From contig CBDCSZ010000046.1 of the NCBI GenBank assembly GCA_965221935.1, positions 124,001-188,000 on the forward strand: a stretch of 64,000 nucleotides of DNA, read 5' to 3'. The DNA comes from JAPOXR01 sp965221935. Its GTDB lineage: Bacteria > Pseudomonadota > Alphaproteobacteria > Rhodobacterales > Rhodobacteraceae. The translations under genes and the position numbers were made by a program. Shown piece after piece: positions 20,089 to 29,460 of this stretch. The notes under the pieces are model-generated. The model did not search any database and had not been told where the DNA came from. It worked only from the letters and a program-made list of their open reading frames with translations. Every line of letters begins with the position of its first letter. The stretch's first letter is position 1.

Positions 20089-21669
20089 CTATTTGGACTG
20101 GAGTCTGCGCATGCAGGCCGCAACGCGGTCGACCTCGTGTTCAGGCAGCTTCAAGCCAAGTTTGGTCCGTCTCCAAAGAAAATCCTCTGCCGTCTGAGCC
20201 CACTCATTGCGAACAGCCCATTCAAGCTCGCGCTCGGTGATCGTGGCGGCGAACTGTTCTCCCAGATCGTCACAGGCAACAGCGTCTCCCAGAATCCTCC
20301 GCGTGTCGGTGCCGTACGTGCGCACAAAACGCATCGCCCAGGACGCGGACAGGAATGGATGCCCCTCTCTAAGCGACGCTGCCAGAGAGGCCGCCCCGTC
20401 CACCGGGAAATCACCGCCCGGAAGCCGGGCGGTGGACGTCCATGCGCTTCCGCCGGGCGGCAAATGATCGGCAAGTCTGTGCAGCGCCGCTTCGGCAAGT
20501 TTTCTGTAGGTGGTGATCTTGCCTCCGAAAATGTTCAGAATCGGCGCGCCCGCCAGATCGATATCAAGAACATAATCGCGTGAAGCGGCGGTGGCGGCGG
20601 CGGCGGTGTCGCTGAGCGGCCGGACCCCAGAGTAGGACCAAACGATGTCACCGCGATTGACCGGGCGGCTGAAATACTTCGAAGCGCATGCCAGCAGATA
20701 GTCGGTTTCCTGTGGGCTGCATTCCGGTTGCACAGAGGCGCTTGGGTGGTCCTGGTCGGTTGTCCCGATCAAGGTGAAGTCGCCTTCGTAGGGAATTGCA
20801 AAGACGATGCGGCCGTCTTCACCTTGAAAGAAATAGCACTTGTCGTGGTCGTAGAGCCTTCGCGTCACTATATGGCTGCCTCGCACCAGTCGGATCCGCA
20901 CGGCGGGCGGGACGCCAATGATTTCTTCAAGGAATTCAGAGGCCCATGGACCTGTCGCATTGACGATGGCTCGTGTCCGGTGTTCCGCATGATGGCCGTT
21001 CTGATTTTCTGTGGTGACCGTCCAATGGGACGGCCCGCGCTCAGCCCGAACGACTTTCGTGCGCGGCATAATCGACGCTCCCCTCTGCGCAGCGTCTCTG
21101 GCATTCAGAATGACAAGGCGGGAATCCTGAACCCAGCAATCCGAGTATTCAAACGCCCGGCGGTATTCTTCGCGGAGCGGCGCTCCTTCCTTTGCCTTGG
21201 ACAGGTCGACGGAGGCGGTGCCCGGCAGGATGCCGCGGGACCCGAGGCTGTCATACAACACAAGGCCGAGGCGGATCAGCCATGCGGGACGGCGGCCGCG
21301 CAGCCACGGCATGGTGAGTTTCAGCAGCCGTGACGCAGGTGTGTCGGATTGGAAATACATGCTGGAACGGTATGGCAGCAAAAAGCGCATCGGCCAGCTT
21401 ATATGCGGCATGGCCCGAAGCAGGATCTCGCGTTCCTTCAGCGATTCCCTGACCAGCCTGAATTCGAAATATTCCAGGTATCTCAGTCCGCCGTGGACGA
21501 GTTTGGTCGATGCCGAGGAGGTTGCCGAGCCAAGATCATTCATCTCCGCCAAGGCGACTTTCAGCCCGCGCCCGGCCGCATCGCGGGCGATTCCACAGCC
21601 GTTGACGCCGCCGCCCACAATGAAGACATCGAAGCTCCCGCGGTGAGCGGATTCAGTCATTTCCGCCAC
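20089..21669 (-). CDS. glpD: Aerobic glycerol-3-phosphate dehydrogenase
   Basis: A membrane-associated FAD enzyme that oxidises sn-glycerol 3-phosphate to dihydroxyacetone phosphate and feeds electrons to quinone. It has 526 residues, normal length. The FAD-binding VGGGVNGCGIARDAAGRG motif is near the N-terminus, followed by SSASTKLVHGGLRYLE. The central part has RLVRGSHIV and FAIPYEGDFTLIGTTD, and the end of the FAD domain has NIFGGKITTYRKLAE. The helical C-terminal domain is complete. The start could be 21669 or the Met at 21657. No glpF/glpK/glpR neighbours are present. Confidence 0.95.
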   Translation of the reverse strand: MAEMTESAHRGSFDVFIVGGGVNGCGIARDAAGRGLKVALAEMNDLGSATSSASTKLVHGGLRYLEYFEFRLVRESLKEREILLRAMPHISWPMRFLLPYRSSMYFQSDTPASRLLKLTMPWLRGRRPAWLIRLGLVLYDSLGSRGILPGTASVDLSKAKEGAPLREEYRRAFEYSDCWVQDSRLVILNARDAAQRGASIMPRTKVVRAERGPSHWTVTTENQNGHHAEHRTRAIVNATGPWASEFLEEIIGVPPAVRIRLVRGSHIVTRRLYDHDKCYFFQGEDGRIVFAIPYEGDFTLIGTTDQDHPSASVQPECSPQETDYLLACASKYFSRPVNRGDIVWSYSGVRPLSDTAAAATAASRDYVLDIDLAGAPILNIFGGKITTYRKLAEAALHRLADHLPPGGSAWTSTARLPGGDFPVDGAASLAASLREGHPFLSASWAMRFVRTYGTDTRRILGDAVACDDLGEQFAATITERELEWAVRNEWAQTAEDFLWRRTKLGLKLPEHEVDRVAACMRRLQSK

Positions 21670-22367
21670 CGCAGTCCTGGATCGTCCGAAGCTCCGTTCC
21701 GCCCGAGTGCGCCGCTATGGCGGATTGCATGGGCGAATGCCGGCCGGAAGCCATAAAACCGATTTTCCGCAAAACGCTGACACTGGCTGGCGCTGTCGGG
21801 ACAGCGGGCGGAGAAGCCAGCGGCGGGTTCACCGGGGCCGGGCTGGGATGTCCGGCAGGTCACCCCCGGGCCGACGGCAAACGCGTCGGATTTGACGCGC
21901 CGTTGCTCCAAGCGGGCGGGCCAGCAACCGTTCCGGCCAGTCGGCAAGGCTCATTCTCTGCATTCCTTTCCACAGAACTCCAGTAAGACAGGCTTCGCGG
22001 TTTCGCCATATGGCCGTCGGTCGGCTTTCGCATGCGTTCGCTCAAAGCCGGTATTGCCGCAGCGGAAAACGGATTGATGTGGGTTTCAGCCATTTGCGCT
22101 GTCCCGCCAATGGGAGATGGGCTGGATCGTCAAGGCTGCCGCGCCCTTCGCCGGCGTAGGTTGGGTCAAATCGCGCGAATCTGCGGCATCCTTGTGGGCA
22201 GAGTGAGAATCCGCTCGCTGCCAAAACGCTTGCATCCAAGCTTCGGTCTTGTAACTTTGGCAAGTGAGAGCCTGGTCTGGTAACCGCATTTTCCAGATCA
22301 CCCGCAGTGCGATATAGAGCCGCTTGCCGATTGAACGGCAGCGACAGCGTCAAGGAGTTGCAGATAA
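21670..22367. other. 700-bp intergenic region, no gene supported
   Basis: Short open frames exist on both strands but none resembles a protein family and their codon pattern does not stand out. Promoters for the divergent glpD and EF-G-like genes should lie here; I could not identify them. Confidence 0.5.
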
Positions 22368-24398
22368 ATGACAAACACAGCGGAACCGAGATGTGTGGCG
22401 TTGGTTGGACCGTATCAGAGCGGCAAGACGAGTCTCTTGGAAGCCATGCTGGCGGCGGCGGGAAAAATCCAGCGCAAAGGGGATGTGCCTTCCGGAAACA
22501 CAGTCGGTGACGCCTCTCCGGAAGCCCGCGAACGGGAAATGTCCACAGAGGTCAATGTTGCGAATTTCGAATATCTCGGCGACCGCTGGACAGTTCTCGA
22601 CTGCCCCGGTTCCGTCGAGTTCCAACAGGATGCCCGCAATGCCCTGATGGTGGCCGATCTTGCCGTGGTGGTCTGCGAGCCGTCTGTGGACAAGGCGATG
22701 ATGGCGGCGCCGATCCTCAAGTTTCTTGACGACTTCGCGATTCCACACTGCGTGTTTCTGAACAAGGTTGACCATCTTGCGGGCACCAGCGTCCCGGAAA
22801 TGATGGAGGCGATTCAGGGTGCGTCGGACCGGCCGGTTGTCCTGCGCCATGTGCCGATTGTCAGCGGCGAGGACGTCACCGGCTATGTCGATCTGGCCAG
22901 TGAGCGCGCCTACGAGTACCAGCCCGGGAGCGCATCGAAACTCGTGCAGATTCCGTCAGACATGGCGGAAAGCGAGGCCCTTGCCCGTCAGGAAATGCTG
23001 GAGTCTCTCGCCGACTTCGATGACGATCTTCTGGAGCAGCTGCTCGAAGACACAATTCCTCCGAAAGAGGAAATCTATGCCCACCTGACGGCGACGCTGC
23101 AGGCCGACAATGTTGTTTCGGCAATGATCGGTTCGGCGACCAACGACGCCGGAGTCCGCAGGCTTCTCAAAGCGTTGCGCCACGAATCTCCCGGCGTTGC
23201 ATCGGTTCGGGAACGCCTGGGGCTTGACGAGTGGTCCGGAAACGGCGCGGCGGTGTTCAAGACCCTGCACATGCCGCACACCGGAAAACTGTCGATTTCC
23301 CGTGTGCTCGACGGCGAGGTCAAGGAAGGCATGTCCCTGAACGGCACACGCGTCAGCAGCGTCAGCCGGCTGAACGGATACGATCAGGAAAAGCTCGCTG
23401 CGGCAGGCCGCGGCGATGTCGTGGCGCTGGGCAGGATGGAGCCTGTCAAAACCGGAGACACTCTGGTCGACAGCGGAGAAAGCCCGGAAACCCAATGGCC
23501 GGACCCGGTGTTTCCGCTGTTTTCGCTCGCGATTGAGGCTGAAAACCGCGGCGATGAAGCCAAAATGAGCGGCGCGATCAGCAAGATGACCGAGGAAGAT
23601 CCTTCCGTCAAATTGGAGCACAGCCAGGACACCCGCCAAATTGTGCTGTTGGGTCAAGGGGAAATCCATCTCAAGGTCGCGATCTCTCGGCTCAAGAGCA
23701 AAAACAACCTTGCCGTGGCGAGCACGCGGCCGCAGGTCGCCTATAAGGAAACGATCAAGAAGTCGGTCGCGCAGCACGCCCGGCACAAAAAACAGTCAGG
23801 CGGCCACGGTCAGTTCGGCGATGTCCATGTCGATATCAAGCCGTTGCCGCGCGGCGAGGGTTTCGAGTTCCAGGACGTGATCGTTGGCGGCAAGGTGCCG
23901 CGGCAATATATCCCGGCCGTGGAGGCCGGCGTGAAAGACTACATGGATTCAGGCCCGCTGGGATTCCCCGTGGTGGATGTCTCGGTGACCCTGACCGACG
24001 GAAAATATCATCCGGTCGACAGTTCCGAAATGGCATTCAAGACCGCCGGGTGGCTGGCCATGCGGGATGGAATCCCGAATGCGAGACCTGTCCTGCTGGA
24101 GCCGATTTACGATGTCAAGATTTCGGCGCCAACGCAGTTCACATCCAATATCCAAGGCTTGATCAGCGGCAGGCGGGGTCAGATTCTCGGTTTCGATTCC
24201 AAGGAAGGCTGGAACCGGTGGGACGAAACAAGCGCCAAGCTGCCGCAGGCGGAGCTTCAGGATTTGATCATCGAACTGCGTTCTCTGACGCAGGGTGTCG
24301 GCACATTCGAATACAGTTTCGACCATATGCAGGAATTGTCAGGACGTCTGGCCGATCAGGTTGTTGAAGCCCGCAAGAGCAGCGATGGAGCAGGTTGA
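22368..24398 (+). CDS. Elongation factor G-like translational GTPase (EF-G paralogue)
   Basis: A 676-residue GTPase with EF-G domain order. The G1 loop is GPYQSGKTS (near residue 15), G3 is DCPGSVEF and G4 is NKVD. Domain IV has HKKQSGGHGQFGDVHVDIKP, and the C-terminal EF-G V fold reads APTQFTSNIQGLISGRRGQI. G3 has Cys where canonical EF-G has Thr (DTPG). The absence of rpsL, rpsG and tuf next door marks it as the stand-alone EF-G-like paralogue common in alphaproteobacteria rather than the main translocase. Its exact role is not settled. Confidence 0.9.
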   Translation: MTNTAEPRCVALVGPYQSGKTSLLEAMLAAAGKIQRKGDVPSGNTVGDASPEAREREMSTEVNVANFEYLGDRWTVLDCPGSVEFQQDARNALMVADLAVVVCEPSVDKAMMAAPILKFLDDFAIPHCVFLNKVDHLAGTSVPEMMEAIQGASDRPVVLRHVPIVSGEDVTGYVDLASERAYEYQPGSASKLVQIPSDMAESEALARQEMLESLADFDDDLLEQLLEDTIPPKEEIYAHLTATLQADNVVSAMIGSATNDAGVRRLLKALRHESPGVASVRERLGLDEWSGNGAAVFKTLHMPHTGKLSISRVLDGEVKEGMSLNGTRVSSVSRLNGYDQEKLAAAGRGDVVALGRMEPVKTGDTLVDSGESPETQWPDPVFPLFSLAIEAENRGDEAKMSGAISKMTEEDPSVKLEHSQDTRQIVLLGQGEIHLKVAISRLKSKNNLAVASTRPQVAYKETIKKSVAQHARHKKQSGGHGQFGDVHVDIKPLPRGEGFEFQDVIVGGKVPRQYIPAVEAGVKDYMDSGPLGFPVVDVSVTLTDGKYHPVDSSEMAFKTAGWLAMRDGIPNARPVLLEPIYDVKISAPTQFTSNIQGLISGRRGQILGFDSKEGWNRWDETSAKLPQAELQDLIIELRSLTQGVGTFEYSFDHMQELSGRLADQVVEARKSSDGAG

Positions 24399-24517
24399 GG
24401 CGTCCGCTGAGCGGCTCCGCATCGTTTCCGGCGTTTCGACGGGGAAAGCGCAGGATTGCCGGCGCCACAGATTGACAGAAAACCCGCGCTTCACTAAATC
24501 CACCCACTACGCGGCCG

Positions 24518-24605
24518 GCCCAGGTGGCGGAATTGGTAGACGCGCTAGCTTCAGGTGCTAGTGCTCGGAATGGGCGTGGAGGTTCGAGTCCTCTCCTGGG
24601 CACCA
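24518..24605 (+). tRNA. tRNA-Leu (anticodon CAG)
   Basis: The acceptor stem GCCCAGG pairs with CCTGGGC, followed by discriminator A and an encoded CCA. The D arm GGCGGAATTGGTAGACGC is typical of leucine tRNAs. The anticodon stem CTAGC/GCTAG holds the loop TTCAGGT, giving anticodon CAG. There is a class II variable arm and a T arm GGAGG-TTCGAGT-CCTCT. Confidence 0.96.
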
Positions 24606-24753
24606 TATCCGTGAAGTGAAAGGCGCGGTTTCCGGAGTGCATGGGCGGCAGATCTGTGTCTCCTGCGCATGGCCTGAATCGAAGCTCCTGAAGACCGTAC
24701 CGCATTTGCCGCGGCGCTGACATGACTGACGATTGCCCAGGGGAATGGCTGGC

Positions 24754-25374
24754 GTGAGCATCGACGAGATCAGAGTCCACAAGGAAGATCTTCCAAAGGG
24801 TTACGACCCCGGGGACGCGATCGCGGTGGACACCGAGACCATGGGGCTGAATATAAACCGGGACCGGCTCTGCCTGGTCCAGCTTTCCACCGGTGACCGC
24901 ACCGCCGACATCGTTCAGATCGCTTCCGGTCAGCGCAGCGCGCCCGTGCTGCGGTCCGTCTTGGAAGATCGCAGTGTTTTGAAGCTTTTTCACTATGCCC
25001 GGTTCGACGTTGCGGTGCTCAAGAAGAATCTCGGCGCTTCTGTTGTGCCTGTCTATTGCACCAAGATCGCCTCTCGCCTGGCGCGCACCTATACCGATCA
25101 GCATGGATTGAAAGCCCTGTGCCGCGAACTGGTTGGAATTGATTTGGACAAGGAGCAGCAGTCATCGGACTGGGGCGCTGGCGAACTCACGCAGGATCAG
25201 CTGCGCTATGCGGCGATTGATGTGACTCACCTTCACGAATTGCGAATTATCCTCGACCGGATGCTGTCACGCGAAGGCCGAACACATCTTGCAGAGGCAT
25301 GCTTCAAGTTCCTGCCGGTCCGGGCCAGCATTGATCTGCAGGGCTGGGACAACAAAGACATTTTTGCACACTGA
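24754..25374 (+). CDS. rnd: Ribonuclease D-like 3'-5' exonuclease
   Basis: A short RNase D: DnaQ-like 3'-5' exonuclease domain only, about 206 residues, without the HRDC domains of the long E. coli enzyme. This short form is frequent in alphaproteobacteria. Exo I reads AVDTETMGLN, Exo II KLFHYARFDVAVL, and Exo III YAAIDVTHLHEL, so the DEDD-y catalytic set is present. The GTG at 24754 is chosen because AGGGGA lies about 9 bp before it; an ATG at 24745 is the alternative. It leads the kdsD-lpt cluster. Confidence 0.88.
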   Translation: MSIDEIRVHKEDLPKGYDPGDAIAVDTETMGLNINRDRLCLVQLSTGDRTADIVQIASGQRSAPVLRSVLEDRSVLKLFHYARFDVAVLKKNLGASVVPVYCTKIASRLARTYTDQHGLKALCRELVGIDLDKEQQSSDWGAGELTQDQLRYAAIDVTHLHELRIILDRMLSREGRTHLAEACFKFLPVRASIDLQGWDNKDIFAH

Positions 25375-25487
25375 GCTTTAACCGCCGGCGATCCGTCAAT
25401 AATGGTGGTTGAATTGCCCGCCTGACCGGGCAACGCTAAGATGCGTTGGCGCGGAAGGCCGACTGCCGATCCAACAGGAAGAGACAA

Positions 25488-26465
25488 GTGCAGCCCACGA
25501 CAGATCGCACGCAATTCCAAGACGTCGGCCGGCGGGTTGTCTTGCGTGAAGCGGCGGCGCTGTCAAAGCTCGCCGACGGCATAGATGGCAAATTCTCAGA
25601 TGCCGTTTCCCTGCTCGCAGCAACCACGGGACGTGTCATCGTTTCCGGCATTGGCAAGTCCGGCCATATCGCGCGCAAGGTCGCCGCCACCCTGACATCC
25701 ACCGGAAAGCCGGCCCACTTCGTCCATCCCGCCGAGGCCAGCCATGGCGATATGGGCATGATGGCGGTTGACGACGCCGCTTTGATATTTTCGAATTCCG
25801 GAGAAACCAGCGAGTTGGCGGACATAATCGCCTACACGCGCCGTTTCGGAATTCCAATGGTGGGCATCGCCGGCCGCGACGGCAGCACACTGATCTGCCA
25901 GGCGGATGTCGGCATTGTGCTTCCTGCGGTCGACCAGGCCTGCGACAGGGGCATCGTTCCAACCACATCAACCGCCATGATGCTGGCGCTCGGCGACGCT
26001 TTGGCAATCGCGCTGATGGAACACCAGAGTTTTTCGCCAACCCTGTTCCGCGAGTTTCATCCCGGGGGCACGCTCGGGGCCCGACTGTCCAAGGTGTCGG
26101 ACCTGATGCACGGCGGCCTTTCCATCCCGCTGGTTGCTGAGACGGCCAAGATGTCCGATGCGCTGCTGGTCATGACGCAGAAAGGGTTTGGCGTCGCCGG
26201 CATCTGTTCCGACGGCGGCAGACTGACCGGCATCATCACAGACGGCGATCTGAGACGGCATATGGACGGGTTGCTGGAAAACCGGGCGTGCGATGTGATG
26301 ACCCGGAATCCTCAGACAATTTCACCAGCGGCGCTGGCCCAAGAAGCGGTCAGGCTGATGAATGCCCGCAAAATCACATGCCTGTTTGTTGTTGACCCCG
26401 AACACGGGTCGGAAGTCCTCGGCATTCTGCATATCCATGACTGCCTGAGGGCCGGCGCCGGATAA
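25488..26465 (+). CDS. kdsD: Arabinose-5-phosphate isomerase (KdsD/KpsF)
   Basis: Converts ribulose 5-phosphate to arabinose 5-phosphate, the first step to Kdo for lipopolysaccharide. The N-terminal SIS domain has VSGIGKSGHIARK and HPAEASHGDMGM, followed by FSNSGETSE. Two CBS repeats follow from about residue 200 (VSDLMHGG to the end). The GTG start at 25488 is preceded by AGGAAGAG at good spacing. The stop overlaps the lptC start as TAATG, and the next genes are the lipopolysaccharide-export genes. Confidence 0.93.
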   Translation: MQPTTDRTQFQDVGRRVVLREAAALSKLADGIDGKFSDAVSLLAATTGRVIVSGIGKSGHIARKVAATLTSTGKPAHFVHPAEASHGDMGMMAVDDAALIFSNSGETSELADIIAYTRRFGIPMVGIAGRDGSTLICQADVGIVLPAVDQACDRGIVPTTSTAMMLALGDALAIALMEHQSFSPTLFREFHPGGTLGARLSKVSDLMHGGLSIPLVAETAKMSDALLVMTQKGFGVAGICSDGGRLTGIITDGDLRRHMDGLLENRACDVMTRNPQTISPAALAQEAVRLMNARKITCLFVVDPEHGSEVLGILHIHDCLRAGAG

Positions 26466-27265
26466 TGATCCCGGCCCGAATTGCAGAAAACAGAATTGCT
26501 GCGACGTTTCTCCATGTCGTTTTGCCGACCGCTTCTCTGGTGATCCTCGGTTCCATTTTCTGGATTGGCTTTTCCGGCGGCGGCGAGACAACGGACGGAT
26601 CCTCCCGAGGCACCGGCGGGGCCACGGATGTCACATATTCCGCGATTCTCGAACACGGGTCGGAGCTGACGGTCCGCGCCGATTCGGCGGTCATGCTGAA
26701 AGACAATATCCATGTGTTCATTATCCGCGGGATGCTGATTCAGCCTGACGGCCACATCAGAACTCTCAAAGCGAGCGCCGCCGAGACAACCTGGAATCTG
26801 GACAACGCGGATTTCACGAATGGAGCCTTGATGGAAACGGCGGCTGACGGCACAGAGATTGAGTTCAGCCTGCAAGCGGGATCGGTGGACTTTTCCCGTC
26901 TCACGGGCCATACGGTGACAGCGTTCCTGAAAAATGCGTTCCACGATTCAATCCAGTCGCTGGTGGCAAAAAACTTGGTTTTTGAGCTTGAAACCGGTTT
27001 CGGCGAATTGTCCGGCGGTGCCACGTTTACGTGGCAGAGCAACAAAGGCGATAACTGGCTCACGGTGAATTCGGAGGGGTTTCGTGTCAAGACGCGTGAA
27101 TCCGAGGTCGAAAGCATCGGAGCGGCAGGCTTCGTTTTTATTGGCGGCAATGGCCGCGCCGGACTGCTGCGGATCACTGCGCCGAATGAGGACACCCGCG
27201 GGACGGTGAGGCTCGCAGACGGAGTCGAATTCACGTATTTGGCGTCGCGCAGACCATCGGACTGA
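26465..27265 (+). CDS. lptC: LPS export system periplasmic bridge protein LptC
   Basis: Inner-membrane-anchored protein that passes lipopolysaccharide from LptBFG to LptA. A single N-terminal membrane segment (HVVLPTASLVILGSIFWIGF, about residues 18-37) is followed by a periplasmic beta-jellyroll repeat region. At 266 residues it is longer than E. coli LptC (191), as usual for alphaproteobacteria. Sequence similarity in this family is low, so the call rests on topology plus position between kdsD and lptA. The start overlaps the kdsD stop. Confidence 0.8.
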   Translation: MIPARIAENRIAATFLHVVLPTASLVILGSIFWIGFSGGGETTDGSSRGTGGATDVTYSAILEHGSELTVRADSAVMLKDNIHVFIIRGMLIQPDGHIRTLKASAAETTWNLDNADFTNGALMETAADGTEIEFSLQAGSVDFSRLTGHTVTAFLKNAFHDSIQSLVAKNLVFELETGFGELSGGATFTWQSNKGDNWLTVNSEGFRVKTRESEVESIGAAGFVFIGGNGRAGLLRITAPNEDTRGTVRLADGVEFTYLASRRPSD

Positions 27266-27496
27266 CAGCAGCGCTGCTGTTCGGCCGTCGGTTCCATGGC
27301 CGGCAGCGGGCAGGCTCCTCATTTTTCGCGCTGGAACGGCCGCCGGCAACGGACAGCGTTCTCGTTCAACGGACCGGCATCTGGAGAATCCTCCGCACCG
27401 GGGCGCCGAAATCTCTGCCAGAATCTGTTCCCGGCCCTCTTGCCGTAGGAGTTTCCCAAATCCGGGAATTGCTGTAAACGATGCCGAGACAGCCAT

Positions 27497-28006
27497 ATGC
27501 GTGCGAATTACTCCTTTGATATGTTGAATGTCCTGCAGACCTTCCTGATTGCGGCCCTCCTTGCCTCCGCCGGCGCGGCATCGGCACAGGTCGAATTGGT
27601 CTTTGATCCGCAGAACGTACACGGCCCCGTCGTTGTGAACGCTGAATTGGCCACGTTCGAGCGCGGAACCGGAGTCACCAAGTTCACGGGCAGAGTCGTG
27701 GTCACACAGGAAAGGCTGCGGCTCGAGTCTGACGAGGCGGAAGCGAAAACCGTCAGCCCGGACATCCCGGAAATTCAATATGTGAGTGTCACCGGCAAAG
27801 TTGTTCTGACGACCGAAGGCGTGGTTGTCACAGCCGAACACGGTGTTTACCAGGTGCTGGCAGGCACAGTCGAGCTGCACGGCAATGTCCGGGTGAAGAC
27901 CGAGTCGCTCACACTTACGGGGCAGGAATTCGTCTACGACTTCGAGACCGGGAAGAGCACGCTGAGTGGCAAGGCCGCAGCGGACGTAACGACGTCCGGC
28001 CAGTAG
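27497..28006 (+). CDS. lptA: LPS transport periplasmic protein LptA
   Basis: A 169-residue OstA-like protein that bridges LptC and the outer-membrane LptDE. It has a signal peptide (hydrophobic core FLIAALLASAGAASA, cut before QVELV). The mature part holds the repeated beta segments VVVNAELATFERGTGVTKF and VVVTAEHGVYQVLAGTVEL. A downstream Met at 27521 gives a tighter signal peptide and may be the true start. About 230 bp separates it from lptC, which is unusually wide for this operon. Confidence 0.88.
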   Translation: MRANYSFDMLNVLQTFLIAALLASAGAASAQVELVFDPQNVHGPVVVNAELATFERGTGVTKFTGRVVVTQERLRLESDEAEAKTVSPDIPEIQYVSVTGKVVLTTEGVVVTAEHGVYQVLAGTVELHGNVRVKTESLTLTGQEFVYDFETGKSTLSGKAAADVTTSGQ

Positions 28007-28028
28007 TGCCGAAGGAGGCTGAAGCGGC

Positions 28029-28769
28029 GTGGAGACCGGCCTGATCGCGGAAAACCTTTCCAAGCGCATCCGCGGAAAACTGATCGTTCAGTCAGTCAGT
28101 CTGCGGCTGCACCCGAAGGAGATTGTCGGAATTCTTGGCCGGAACGGCGCCGGGAAGACCAGCACTTTTTACACCATCGCGGGGCTGCTGCAGCCGAATT
28201 CGGGCAGCGTTTTTCTCGATGGCAAGGATATCACCCGCCTGCCGCTCTATCTCCGGGCCCGCCTCGGACTTGGCTATCTTCCGCAGGAAAACTCGGTTTT
28301 CCGAGGCCTGACGGTTGAAGAAAACATCATGTCGATACTGGAACTCTGTGTCTCCGGACGGCGCGCCAGAAAGGCTGAGCTGGAAAGCCTGCTGGCCGAG
28401 TTTTCGATCGGAGAGATCAGACGCGTCAAAGCCGCCGCGCTCTCCGGCGGCGAAAGACGGCGTGTGGAGATTGCCCGCTGCATTGCTTCGAAGCCGAAAT
28501 ACATCCTCTTCGACGAACCCTTCGCGGGAATTGACCCGATTGTGGCGCGCGATATCCGGTCGCTGATCACCCACTTGAAAGAAAGGGGCGTCGGCGTGTT
28601 GATAACCGACCACAACTGGCGGGAGACTCTTGCTCTGGTCGAGCGGGTTTATGTGCTCTCGGAGGGCAGCATTCTGGTCGAGGGCACATCGGAGGACGTC
28701 TCGCGGGACCAAAGGTTCCTGCGCGACTATCTGGGCGAGGACAGCGACCGGCACATGACGGCGTTATGA
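28029..28769 (+). CDS. lptB: LPS export ABC transporter ATPase LptB
   Basis: The ATPase that powers lipopolysaccharide extraction from the inner membrane. Walker A is GRNGAGKTST, the signature ALSGGERRR, Walker B YILFDEPFAGIDP and the switch His lies in ITDHNWRETL. The length of 246 residues is typical. The GTG start follows a purine-rich AAGGAGGC region 22 bp after lptA. Confidence 0.95.
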   Translation: METGLIAENLSKRIRGKLIVQSVSLRLHPKEIVGILGRNGAGKTSTFYTIAGLLQPNSGSVFLDGKDITRLPLYLRARLGLGYLPQENSVFRGLTVEENIMSILELCVSGRRARKAELESLLAEFSIGEIRRVKAAALSGGERRRVEIARCIASKPKYILFDEPFAGIDPIVARDIRSLITHLKERGVGVLITDHNWRETLALVERVYVLSEGSILVEGTSEDVSRDQRFLRDYLGEDSDRHMTAL

Positions 28770-28866
28770 ACAACAATAATGACTTTGATGCGCTTTCAGC
28801 CTAGATTTCAAATCGGCGCCGGCGTTTGAATTGGGCGCCAAACAGGCAGGACACACAGGTAAGGCC

Positions 28867-29445
28867 ATGCAGATCACAATCACCGCCAGACATCTCGATA
28901 TCGGCGAAAAGCTTCGGAATCATGTGGAACAGCATCTCACTTCGGTCTTGGGCCGGTTTGCCAAGCGGCCGACGGGAGCTGGCGTCACCTTTGACCGTGA
29001 CGGTCAGCACTACAGCTGTGAAGTCATGGTGCATCTTTCCACAGGGCTGACCGCCCAAGCCAATTCCCGGTCCGGCAACATCTACACTTCGTTCGATCTT
29101 GCCAGCGACAAACTCGGCAAACAGCTCCGGCGCTACAAGCGAAGGCTGAAGAACCACCATCACGAACGCACCTCGCCTGTCCGCTATTCCGATGCTCTGT
29201 CCTCGGTTCTTGCCTCAGCGGAAATCGAACGCGAAGAAGAAGAGCCGGAGTCTCTGCAGCCGGTCATTATTGCCGAAATGGAAACCCGGATTCCGGCGCT
29301 GTCTGTGGGCGAGGCTGTCATGCAGATGGAACTCGCCGAGGGGTCGCTGCTGGTGTTTCGCAACCTGACGCACGGCGGTGTGAATGTCGTCCACCGCCGC
29401 GACGATGGAAATGTGGGATGGATCGATCCTGGAGACGGTTCGTAG
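28867..29445 (+). CDS. hpf: Long-form ribosome hibernation promoting factor
   Basis: Dimerises 70S ribosomes in stationary phase. The N-terminal S30AE/YfiA domain (MQITITARHLDIGEKLRNH) is followed by an acidic linker and the C-terminal dimerisation domain (ALSVGEAVMQMELAEGSLLV and NVVHRRDDGNVGWIDPG). The length of 192 residues marks the long form. The start at 28867 has GGTAAGG upstream. It normally follows rpoN in this block; here it follows lptB directly. Confidence 0.93.
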   Translation: MQITITARHLDIGEKLRNHVEQHLTSVLGRFAKRPTGAGVTFDRDGQHYSCEVMVHLSTGLTAQANSRSGNIYTSFDLASDKLGKQLRRYKRRLKNHHHERTSPVRYSDALSSVLASAEIEREEEEPESLQPVIIAEMETRIPALSVGEAVMQMELAEGSLLVFRNLTHGGVNVVHRRDDGNVGWIDPGDGS

Positions 29446-29460
29446 CCCGGCAATTCATCG

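Noticed and set aside
22042..22374. 110-codon minus-strand frame before the EF-G-like gene
   Set aside because: Composition is unlike protein, it overlaps the EF-G start and shows no family match.
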